From positions 1 through 8,622 of the forward strand of contig JAFYMM010000022.1 in assembly GCA_017550055.1 (NCBI GenBank): a DNA stretch of 8,622 nucleotides, read 5' to 3'. Positions within the stretch are counted from its first letter, which is position 1. Each line of letters begins with the position of its first letter. Under the pieces are notes generated by a model. That model saw only the letters and a program-made list of their open reading frames with translations. It had not been told where the DNA came from and ran no database searches. Of this stretch, positions 1-5,926 are shown piece after piece. Made by a program: the position numbers and the translations under genes. Source of the DNA: Paludibacteraceae bacterium. Lineage in GTDB: Bacteria > Bacteroidota > Bacteroidia > Bacteroidales > Paludibacteraceae.

Positions 1-1790
1 AGATTATTTCTGTGCTACCTTCCACGCCTGGAGTATATCAATACTTTAATTCAGAAGGTAAAATTATCTATGTAGGTAAAGCAAAAAATCTAAAACGTAG
101 GGTTTCATCGTATTTTAACAAGGTACATGATTCTGCCAAAACTAATATATTAGTTAGTAATATTGCAGATATAAAATATATTTGTGTAAATACCGAAGCT
201 GATGCTCTATTATTAGAAAATAATCTTATAAAAAAATATCAACCACGATATAATATTCTCTTAAAAGATGGTAAAACTTATCCGTGGTTGTGTATCACAA
301 AAGAGCCATTTCCTCGAGTTTTCAAGACTCGAAATGTAGTGCGTGGTGCCGATTATTTTGGTCCTTATCCTAGTAGTTGGACTCTCGATCTTTTGCTTGA
401 ACTTATACGCGAACTCTACCCTATTCGTACATGTAAGCATTCATTGACCGAACAAGGAATACAATCACATAAATACGATGTCTGTTTGCAGTATCATATA
501 AAAAACTGTTTAGCTCCATGTGTTGGTCATCAATCGCAAGAAGAATATCAAAAATTTATTGATGAAATTCGTGAAATAGCCAAAGGTCGTTCTCATATTA
601 TTACTGATTATCTCATGCAGCAGATGCAACAATTGGCTGCTGAATATAAATTTGAAGAGGCTCAAAAAATTAAAGAAAAGTACGATTTAATCGTAAAATA
701 TCAATCAAAAACAGTTATTACAACTACAAGCGATAATGACATAGATGTTTTTGGTTACGACGAAGACGAATCTTCTGCTTATATCAATATATTGCGTATA
801 GCTGGTGGTTCAGTAGTGCAAGGATTTACTATTGAATACAAAAAAACACTTGATGAGCCAAAAGAAGAGATACTTTCGTTGGCAATTGTCGAGTTGCGTG
901 AGCGTTTTAAGAGTATTTCTCGTGAGATTATTGTACCTTTTATGCCTGATATAGAATTAGATAAGGTTAATTTTATTATACCTCAAAAAGGAGATAAGAA
1001 AAAACTCTTAGACCTTAGTATTCAAAATGTTAAGCAATATCGTGTTGATAAATATAAGCAAAGTGAGAAGTTGAATCCTGAACAGCGTCAAGTACGTTTG
1101 TTGAAAGAGATACAAGAACGATTATATCTCGAAAAATTGCCTCAACATATCGAATGTTTCGATAATTCTAACATTTCAGGTAGCGATGCCGTAGCAGCAT
1201 GTGTTGTTTATAAAATGGCGAAACCATCGAAAAAAGACTATCGAAAATATATTATAAAAACGGTAGAAGGCCCCGATGATTATGCCTCAATGGCAGAGGT
1301 TGTGCATCGTCGTTATAGTCGTATGATTGAAGAAGGCACTACCCTACCCGACTTAATTTTGACTGATGGAGGCAAAGGTCAGATGGAGATTGTGCGTCGA
1401 GTTGTTGAAGATGAATTAGGCCTAAATATTGCAATTGCAGGTTTGGCTAAAAATGATAAGCACCATACATCTGAGGTGTTGGTTGGTTTTCCACCGCGTT
1501 CGGTTGGATTGAAACCAACTGATACATTATTCAAATTTCTTGCTTCGGTGCAAGATGAAGTCCACCGATTTGCTATCACTTTCCATCGCGACAAGCGTAG
1601 TAAAGGTCAAACACGTTCAGAGCTTGATAAAATTGTTGGTGTGGGCGAAAAAACTAAAAATTTGCTCTTAAAGCACTTCAAATCGGTAAAACGAATCTCT
1701 TTGGCTTCTGAAGTTGAAATTTCTGAAGTGATAGGAAAATCAAGAGCTTCAGTAGTTTACACACATTTTCATCCAAAAATGGAGCCTTGA
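1..1790 (+). CDS. uvrC: UvrC, excinuclease ABC subunit C (5' end cut by window edge)
   Basis: UvrC is the dual-incision nuclease of bacterial nucleotide excision repair; it is recruited by UvrB to damaged DNA and cuts 3' and then 5' of the lesion. The frame is open to the left edge, and the family has a few residues before LPxTPGVY, so the GTG at 12 is probably not the true start. Numbering from that GTG, the order is: GIY-YIG nuclease (GVY at 7-9, YVG at 20-22, KRR at 28-30, catalytic Glu69 in LLLEN); four cysteines at 141, 158, 166 and 170 that fit the iron-sulfur ligands reported for UvrC; the UVR motif that contacts UvrB (about 195-230); the RNase H-like 5' nuclease with Asp384 (ECFDNSN), Asp452 (TDGGKGQ) and His519 (VHRFAI); and C-terminal helix-hairpin-helix repeats (about 538-585). 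Length and motifs are complete apart from the first residues. It stands alone on the + strand; the next gene is 218 bp away. Confidence 0.97.
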   Translation, partial: IISVLPSTPGVYQYFNSEGKIIYVGKAKNLKRRVSSYFNKVHDSAKTNILVSNIADIKYICVNTEADALLLENNLIKKYQPRYNILLKDGKTYPWLCITKEPFPRVFKTRNVVRGADYFGPYPSSWTLDLLLELIRELYPIRTCKHSLTEQGIQSHKYDVCLQYHIKNCLAPCVGHQSQEEYQKFIDEIREIAKGRSHIITDYLMQQMQQLAAEYKFEEAQKIKEKYDLIVKYQSKTVITTTSDNDIDVFGYDEDESSAYINILRIAGGSVVQGFTIEYKKTLDEPKEEILSLAIVELRERFKSISREIIVPFMPDIELDKVNFIIPQKGDKKKLLDLSIQNVKQYRVDKYKQSEKLNPEQRQVRLLKEIQERLYLEKLPQHIECFDNSNISGSDAVAACVVYKMAKPSKKDYRKYIIKTVEGPDDYASMAEVVHRRYSRMIEEGTTLPDLILTDGGKGQMEIVRRVVEDELGLNIAIAGLAKNDKHHTSEVLVGFPPRSVGLKPTDTLFKFLASVQDEVHRFAITFHRDKRSKGQTRSELDKIVGVGEKTKNLLLKHFKSVKRISLASEVEISEVIGKSRASVVYTHFHPKMEP

Positions 1791-1876
1791 GAATCGAATA
1801 TTTTTATAATGGTTGGTATCTGGGCTTGTTTTTTGGTGTAGATTTAATAGTTTTTCTAAAAAAATTTACTTTCTGA

Positions 1877-1897
1877 ATACACACTCACAGTGTGTAT
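1877..1897. repeat. 21-bp perfect palindrome, copy 1
   Basis: The arms ATACACACT and AGTGTGTAT are exact reverse complements around a 3-bp centre (CAC). The site lies in the 218-bp spacer between uvrC and the transporter gene, 87 bp after the uvrC stop. A second copy starts 83 bp downstream. It could be an operator for a dimeric regulator, a small hairpin in the RNA, or one copy of a dispersed palindromic repeat; the sequence alone does not decide. No T-run follows it, so it is a poor candidate for a uvrC terminator. Confidence 0.8.
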
Positions 1898-1959
1898 CAA
1901 AGTCCAAAAATTACCTTACCCTCTAGCAAGGTGCAAGCATACTGCTCCTTAGTAAACAG

Positions 1960-1980
1960 ACACACACTCTCAGTGTGTAT
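1960..1980. repeat. 21-bp palindrome, copy 2
   Basis: This copy is identical to the 1877-1897 palindrome at 19 of 21 positions. Its inner arms ACACACT and AGTGTGT are exact around CTC; the next outer pair is mismatched. It ends 28 bp before the transporter ATG. The 62 bp between the two copies hold only weak hairpins (for example ACCTTAC 1913-1919 against GCAAGGT 1926-1932) and no convincing gene. The rest of the spacer (1791-1876) is A+T-rich; TAGATTTA at 1839-1846 is a weak match to the Bacteroidota -7 promoter element but has no good -33 partner. Confidence 0.75.
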
Positions 1981-2008
1981 TTATCTGTAAAAATAAAAAA
2001 TCTATTAT

Positions 2009-3424
2009 ATGGAACAAAAAACTCAAAAACTAAAATTTTCGGCTGCTTTCTGGACAGCCAATGTTGCCGAGATGCTCGAGCGTACGGCCTACTATGCGCT
2101 ATTCATAGCCATCACATTTTATTTGTCGAATATTCTTGGCTTTAGTGATATCGAAGCCGGATTTATTTCTGGTGGATTTTCGGCGTTGATGTATCTATTG
2201 CCAATTTTCACAGGTGCCTATGCCGACAAAATTGGTTATCGCAAAGCAATGATTATAGCCTTCACTATGATGCCTATTGGTTATTTATTATTAGGTGTAT
2301 TGCCATTTATGCTCGAAGGTCTTGGATTAGTACATTATGCCGATGCTCCAGAGGGTGCAAAAGCTCTAGTTGCTAATGTTATCACCGAAAATCAATATTT
2401 TGGTTTGCACGAAAGCCCGCTCAAATGGTTGGTTATACCAATCATGTTGATTATGGTCGTAGGAGGTAGTTTCATTCGTAGTTTAATTCGTGCTTCTGTT
2501 GCACGTGAAACAACTACCGAAACACGTGCTCGAGGCTACTCTATTTTCTACACTTTGGTCAATATTGGTGCCTTCAGTGGCAAAACAGTTATAGACCCAC
2601 TACGCTCTTGGATTGGCGAGCGTGCCTATATCTATGTCAACTTTTTCTCTACTGCATTGTGTCTCATTGCTTTATTGTTGATTATTTTTATGTATCATTC
2701 GGTTAACACTGAGGGAGAGAATAAAACAATGCGTGAAGTTTGGCAAGGTTTATGGAAAGGTTTGACTAACAAACGTTTGTTGATATTTATCTTTATTGCT
2801 TCAGGTTTCTGGATGTGTCAACAACAGTTGTATGCCACTATGCCTAAGTATGTTATCCGTATGGCAGGCGAAGCAGCAAAACCAGGTTGGATTGCTAATG
2901 TCAATCCGTTGGTAGTTGTATTGATGGTCAATTTGATTACAAAATGGATGTCACGTTATACAGCTCTAACCTCTATGGTAGTGGGTATGATTTTAGTTCC
3001 AGTTGCAGCCTTGGTTATGTCAACAGGTAATCTCCTTGGTAGTGAGCCTATTCTTGGCATGCACCCTATTACACTTATGTTGGTCGTAGGTATTATGTTG
3101 CAAGGTTTGTGTGAATGTTTCATCACACCGCGTTATTTAGAGTATTTCTCTCTTCAAGCTCCTAAGGGAGAAGAAGGTATGTATCTTGGTTTTAGTCAGT
3201 TAGATTCGTTTTTCTCGTCTATTATAGGTTTTGGTTTGTCAGGCGTATTATTGCAAAAATATTGTCCCGATCCAAAATTATTCGAAACTCGTGAGGCTTG
3301 GCTCGAAGCATCTACTAATGCTCACTATATTTGGTATTATTTTGCTGCCATTGGTGTAGCTGCTGCTGTGGGACTTATTCTTTATGAGATAATTACAAAA
3401 CGTATTGACGCTAAAAAACAATGA
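2009..3424 (+). CDS. POT/PTR-like major facilitator superfamily transporter
   Basis: This is a 471-residue inner-membrane secondary transporter with about twelve hydrophobic segments and a short cytoplasmic N-terminus. Two proton-dependent oligopeptide transporter (POT/PTR2) signatures are visible: ExxERxxYY in helix 1 (Glu21, Glu24, Arg25, Tyr28, Tyr29) and the FYxxxNIG motif (Phe180-Gly187). The MFS loop motif is GAYADKIGYRK at 69-79. In characterised POT proteins the ExxER motif couples proton binding to di- or tripeptide uptake, so peptide import is the default guess. The helix-1 motif departs from the classic form (Thr-Ala in place of Phe-x before Tyr-Tyr, and Ala rather than Gly after), and the substrate is unproven. 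The ATG has only an A-rich leader. The stop overlaps the ribF start by 4 bp (ATGA), so the two are probably cotranslated. A parS-like 16-mer lies inside codons 163-168. Confidence 0.87.
   Translation: MEQKTQKLKFSAAFWTANVAEMLERTAYYALFIAITFYLSNILGFSDIEAGFISGGFSALMYLLPIFTGAYADKIGYRKAMIIAFTMMPIGYLLLGVLPFMLEGLGLVHYADAPEGAKALVANVITENQYFGLHESPLKWLVIPIMLIMVVGGSFIRSLIRASVARETTTETRARGYSIFYTLVNIGAFSGKTVIDPLRSWIGERAYIYVNFFSTALCLIALLLIIFMYHSVNTEGENKTMREVWQGLWKGLTNKRLLIFIFIASGFWMCQQQLYATMPKYVIRMAGEAAKPGWIANVNPLVVVLMVNLITKWMSRYTALTSMVVGMILVPVAALVMSTGNLLGSEPILGMHPITLMLVVGIMLQGLCECFITPRYLEYFSLQAPKGEEGMYLGFSQLDSFFSSIIGFGLSGVLLQKYCPDPKLFETREAWLEASTNAHYIWYYFAAIGVAAAVGLILYEIITKRIDAKKQ
2497..2512. promoter_or_regulatory. 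Candidate parS centromere site for ParB
   Basis: The 16-mer TGTTGCACGTGAAACA matches the canonical parS palindrome TGTTTCACGTGAAACA at 15 positions; the only change is G at position 5. The right half-site GTGAAACA is perfect. The site lies inside the transporter gene and encodes Ser-Val-Ala-Arg-Glu-Thr (residues 163-168). Known parS sites are often inside coding regions and usually within tens of kilobases of parAB; parB starts its visible part about 5.5 kb to the right. No second site of similar quality was found in the window. That ParB binds here is inference. Confidence 0.5.
3421..3424 (+). other. ATGA stop/start overlap of transporter gene and ribF
   Basis: The transporter TGA (3422-3424) and the ribF ATG (3421-3423) share bases. 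Such 4-bp overlaps usually mean that the downstream gene is translated by ribosomes that have finished the upstream one, so ribF levels should follow those of the transporter. No Shine-Dalgarno sequence precedes the ATG; the leader there is A-rich. Confidence 0.9.
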
Positions 3425-4293
3425 GTAAAGTAGCTACTATTGGATTTTTCGATGGTGTACACTTGGGGCATAACTATCTGTTAGAGCAATTAAAATCAGA
3501 AGCTCAGCAAAGAGGTATGCAATCTGTAGTTGTTACATTTGCCAATCATCCACGATTGTTTTTCGACCCTAATTGTGCTTTGAAACAATTGACCCTCTCT
3601 GACGAGAAGGTTGATTTACTTAAACAAAAAGGTGTTGATGAGGTAGTTATGTTGCAATTTGATGATAAGTTGTCAAAACTTACATCGCGTGAATTTATGC
3701 AATTACTTGTTGAGCATCACGATGTTAAAGTGTTGTTGATGGGCTATGACCATCGATTTGGTAGCGATAGAGGTACTTCGTTTGACGAGTACGTTGCTTA
3801 TGGCAAGCAAATAGGTGTTGAGGTTAAGCGTTGCGATGGTTTTAGTGAGAGTGAGGTGATGGTGAGTAGTTCAAAAGTGCGTCGTGCATTAGAATTGTGG
3901 GATATACCTTTGGCTAATAAGTTTTTAGGTTATAAATATTTTGTTAAAGGTAGGGTAGTAGAAGGTCAGAAAATAGGTCGTCAAATAGGATTTCCTACAG
4001 CAAACTTACAGATTGATTCATTGAAATTGATACCATCTGATGGAGTTTATGTTGTAGAAGTTGTTGTAGGCGATAGAGAATATAGGGGAGTATTGAATAT
4101 AGGTACACGTCCTACAGTTTCGGGAGATAAGCGTACTATAGAGGTCCATATTATAGAATATGAAGGTGCAGAGTTATATGGAGAGGAATTAGAGTTGCGT
4201 TTTTTGCGTTTTTTGCGCCATGAGCAACGTTTTTCTTCACTTGAAGACCTTCGTGAGCAAATAAGAAAAGACTTCAATAGAGCCAATTTATGA
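3421..4293 (+). CDS. ribF: RibF, bifunctional riboflavin kinase / FAD synthetase
   Basis: This cytoplasmic enzyme phosphorylates riboflavin to FMN and then adenylylates FMN to FAD. The N-terminal nucleotidyltransferase domain shows GFFDGVHLGH (8-17), NHPR (42-45), GYDHRFG (108-114) and SSSKVRR (149-155). The C-terminal kinase domain shows GRQIGFPTANL (186-196, with the PTAN ATP/Mg site), IGTRPTV (227-233), the probable catalytic Glu241 and the closing LRFLRHEQRFSSLEDLREQI segment. At 290 residues it is slightly short; the N-terminus begins only seven residues before the first motif. The start is fixed by an in-frame TAA at 3412-3414 just upstream, which leaves ATG 3421 as the only choice. The ATG overlaps the transporter stop codon, implying translational coupling. 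No FMN riboswitch was recognised upstream of the pair. Confidence 0.97.
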   Translation: MSKVATIGFFDGVHLGHNYLLEQLKSEAQQRGMQSVVVTFANHPRLFFDPNCALKQLTLSDEKVDLLKQKGVDEVVMLQFDDKLSKLTSREFMQLLVEHHDVKVLLMGYDHRFGSDRGTSFDEYVAYGKQIGVEVKRCDGFSESEVMVSSSKVRRALELWDIPLANKFLGYKYFVKGRVVEGQKIGRQIGFPTANLQIDSLKLIPSDGVYVVEVVVGDREYRGVLNIGTRPTVSGDKRTIEVHIIEYEGAELYGEELELRFLRFLRHEQRFSSLEDLREQIRKDFNRANL

Positions 4294-4312
4294 GCGTATA
4301 AATGGGATATTA

Positions 4313-4352
4313 AATAGAAAGAGGTGCAATATTGATTGCACCTCTTTCTATT
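4313..4352. terminator. Bidirectional hairpin terminator between ribF and the phosphatase gene
   Basis: A perfect inverted repeat has 18-bp arms (4313-4330 AATAGAAAGAGGTGCAAT, 4335-4352 its exact reverse complement) around the 4-base loop ATTG. It begins 20 bp after the ribF stop. The arms are A/G-rich on the left and T/C-rich on the right, so each strand's transcript ends the stem with a U-rich stretch (CUCUUUCUAUU), although a separate U-tract is short on both sides. It also covers the last codons and the TAG stop (4348-4350) of the convergent phosphatase gene. It is best read as a shared terminator for two convergent genes. Confidence 0.85.
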
Positions 4353-5430
4353 GTAATTCTAAAGCTTCTTTTATTAGGAGTGGTATTTTTGTATTTTCCA
4401 TAATACCAGTGAATTTATCTGCTTGTGGACCAAAGGAGTAGATTGGTACCATTGTGCCTGTGTGGCCTCCAGTATTGAATTGGGCTTCGATTGTTTTGTC
4501 GGAGTATGAGCCATTTATGATTGTCATACCGCCAGTTTCGTGGTCGGCAGTGATTACTACAAGGGTTTCTCCATTGCGTTCAGCAAAGTCGAGGGCTATT
4601 TTGATGGCACGGTCGAAGTCTAACATCTCATTGACAACTCCTTGTGTATTATTGCCATGCCCTTGATAATCGATTTGTGAGCCTTCGACCATGAGGAAGA
4701 AGCCTTCGCCACGTGCATCTAATGATTTGATAGCCAAATCTACTGCTTGTGGGAGAAAGTTGCCTCGCTCGTGAGCTTGTGGCATATCTACGTCGGCACA
4801 AAGTGCTCCGAAAGGTAATAAAACAGGTGCTTCAATTGAATCTATTGAGTAGACTATGTTGTAATTGGCATTGCGGAGAGAATCGGAATAGTTGAGAGAG
4901 TCGTTGCGATTTTCGAAGTTGTTGCGTCCACCTCCAACAAAGAAATCTACGCCAGAGGTAAGCATTTCGGCTGCAATTTCTTCGTACATACTGCGAGAGA
5001 TTTGGTGGGCATAGAACGATGCAGGTGTGGCATGTGTGATGCGTACGGTGGCAATGAGGCCTGTAGCCATATCTGCTTCTTCGGCTGATTCGAGTATTGA
5101 TTTTACGGCTATAGAGTCGGCATTCATGCCAATCATGCCGTTGTTGGTTTTAGAGCCTGTGGCAAGGGCAGTGCCTCCTGCAGCTGAATCTGTTATATAT
5201 GAGTTGGCAGAGTAGGTTTTTGCTATACCAGTGTGTGTGCAACGTTCGATATTGAGTGTTCCGCCGTTGGCTGTCATGGCAGCATAGACTTGGTTTAGAC
5301 CCATGCCATCGCCAATCATATAGATTATGTTTTTGGGTTTGCGAGGTGCTGAAGATGCGGTTTGCTCGGCTTTTGGGGCGCATCCCATTAATAAAATAAG
5401 CGAGAAAAATAGAAATAATGCCTTTTTCAT
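4348..5430 (-). CDS. phoA: Alkaline phosphatase, lipoprotein, short form
   Basis: This phosphomonoesterase should release phosphate from organic esters outside the cytoplasm. A hydrophobic leader ends in a lipobox (Leu-Met-Gly-Cys, Cys17), so it is predicted to be a lipid-anchored protein. The active site is complete: Asp41 (IGDGMG), nucleophile Ser82 (TDSAAGG), Thr135, phosphate-binding Arg146, Glu249 (MVEGSQ), Asp254, His258, Asp296-His297 (TADHETGG) and His323 (TGGHTG). Against the E. coli enzyme (471 residues), spacing is conserved from Ser82 to Arg146 and from Asp254 to Asp296. About 50 residues are missing between Arg146 and Glu249 and about 17 between His297 and His323, which fits loss of most of the crown domain. 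The E. coli positions 153 and 328 are His133 and Tyr255 here. The TAG stop lies in the shared terminator hairpin. Tandem 11-bp units lie just upstream of the start. Confidence 0.96.
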   Translation of the reverse strand: MKKALFLFFSLILLMGCAPKAEQTASSAPRKPKNIIYMIGDGMGLNQVYAAMTANGGTLNIERCTHTGIAKTYSANSYITDSAAGGTALATGSKTNNGMIGMNADSIAVKSILESAEEADMATGLIATVRITHATPASFYAHQISRSMYEEIAAEMLTSGVDFFVGGGRNNFENRNDSLNYSDSLRNANYNIVYSIDSIEAPVLLPFGALCADVDMPQAHERGNFLPQAVDLAIKSLDARGEGFFLMVEGSQIDYQGHGNNTQGVVNEMLDFDRAIKIALDFAERNGETLVVITADHETGGMTIINGSYSDKTIEAQFNTGGHTGTMVPIYSFGPQADKFTGIMENTKIPLLIKEALELQ

Positions 5431-5449
5431 ATAGCTTTGAATTTGTTTT

Positions 5450-5493
5450 GAAGGTATGGTGAAGGTATGGTTATCCTATGAAGAGGGTATGGA
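5450..5493 (-). promoter_or_regulatory. Four in-register 11-bp direct-repeat units upstream of the phosphatase gene (Pho-box-like)
   Basis: On the + strand two exact tandem copies of GAAGGTATGGT (5450-5460, 5461-5471) are followed in the same 11-bp register by a degenerate unit (5472-5482, TATCCTATGAA) and a good unit (5483-5493, GAGGGTATGGA, 9 of 11). All four keep TATG at the same place. The gene is read on the other strand, where the unit is ACCATACCTTC. Adjacent 11-bp direct repeats are how PhoB/OmpR-type regulators bind DNA, and the array ends 19 bp before the start codon of a phosphatase gene. The base sequence does not match the E. coli Pho box, so the regulator's identity is inference. 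Confidence 0.5.
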
Positions 5494-5508
5494 GAAGTAA
5501 GGTAAAAG

Positions 5509-5862
5509 TTAGTCAACTATAGTTTCGGAAGCGAGGGCTTCATGTCCGTTTAGTTCGAGGCGTATTGCCATTAGTTCTTTGCGTACTGACTCTAATGTTT
5601 CTATTACTTTTATACGTTTTTCATCAACTTCTCGGTGATTGGATAGACGCTCATTGACACCTGCAAGAGTTAGATGTTGTTCTTCTATTAAGAACTTGAT
5701 TTGCTGTAGAAGGTCGATATCTTTTTGGATATAACGACGTGTGCCACCTTTTGATTTGTTTGGTTCAAGAATATCTATCTCTTTTTCCCAAAATCGCAAA
5801 GTGGATTGTGGCAAATTAAGCATCTCGGATACCTCTTTTATAGAATGATATTTTTTTTCCAT
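5509..5862 (-). CDS. MerR-family transcriptional regulator
   Basis: This 117-residue DNA-binding protein opens with a MerR-type winged helix-turn-helix: helices at about 6-26 (SIKEVSEMLNLPQSTLRFW), then the wing with the basic motif GGTRRY (39-44) and helices through about residue 75 (DIDLLQQIKFLIEEQHLTLAGV). The remaining 40 residues look like a charged dimerisation coiled coil (KRIKVIETLESVRKEL). There is no cysteine, so the metal-sensing thiol sites of MerR, CueR or SoxR are absent, and there is no long ligand-binding domain. The effector is therefore unknown. It lies 63 bp after the transglycosylase gene and 78 bp before the phosphatase gene on the same strand. It may control itself or a neighbour, since MerR proteins commonly act close to their own gene, but no target is shown here. 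Confidence 0.94.
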   Translation of the reverse strand: MEKKYHSIKEVSEMLNLPQSTLRFWEKEIDILEPNKSKGGTRRYIQKDIDLLQQIKFLIEEQHLTLAGVNERLSNHREVDEKRIKVIETLESVRKELMAIRLELNGHEALASETIVD

Positions 5863-5896
5863 ATATGATTATGACTTCAAGATGTTAACTCTTAAT

Positions 5897-5926
5897 TAAC
5901 AAATATTATACCATCTAACAAATATT
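5897..5926 (-). repeat. Pair of 11-bp direct repeats upstream of the MerR-type gene
   Basis: TAACAAATATT occurs twice (5897-5907 and 5916-5926), 19 bp apart from start to start, in the 63-bp gap between the transglycosylase stop and the MerR-type gene. On the coding strand the copies read AATATTTGTTA and contain TTTG, part of Bacteroidota promoter elements; a TATAAT hexamer (5905-5910) overlaps the inner copy. Just beside them GTTAA (5884-5888) and TTAAC (5896-5900) form a small inverted repeat. This is probably the promoter and operator area of the MerR-type gene, but spacing does not match the TTTG / TAnnTTTG consensus exactly. Confidence 0.4.

Noticed and set aside
12..14. GTG as the uvrC start
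   Set aside because: The frame is open to the left edge and UvrC proteins begin several residues before LPxTPGVY, so the true start is outside the window.
1379..1594. Open frame of 71 codons on the - strand
   Set aside because: It is wholly antisense to the conserved nuclease domain of uvrC, and its translation shows no family motif or plausible start context.
1791..2008. FMN riboswitch upstream of the transporter-ribF pair
   Set aside because: None of the conserved RFN-element helices or G-rich core sequences could be recognised in the spacer.
2522..2533. CACGTG core at about 2524 (AACACGTGCTCG) as a second parS
   Set aside because: Only the central six bases match; the flanks differ from the parS arms. 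The CACGTG near 4690 and the TTTCACGT near 6098 fail in the same way.
5471..5479. TTATCCTAT as a DnaA box
   Set aside because: Only six of nine positions match TTATCCACA and no cluster of boxes is present, so there is no support for an origin within the window.
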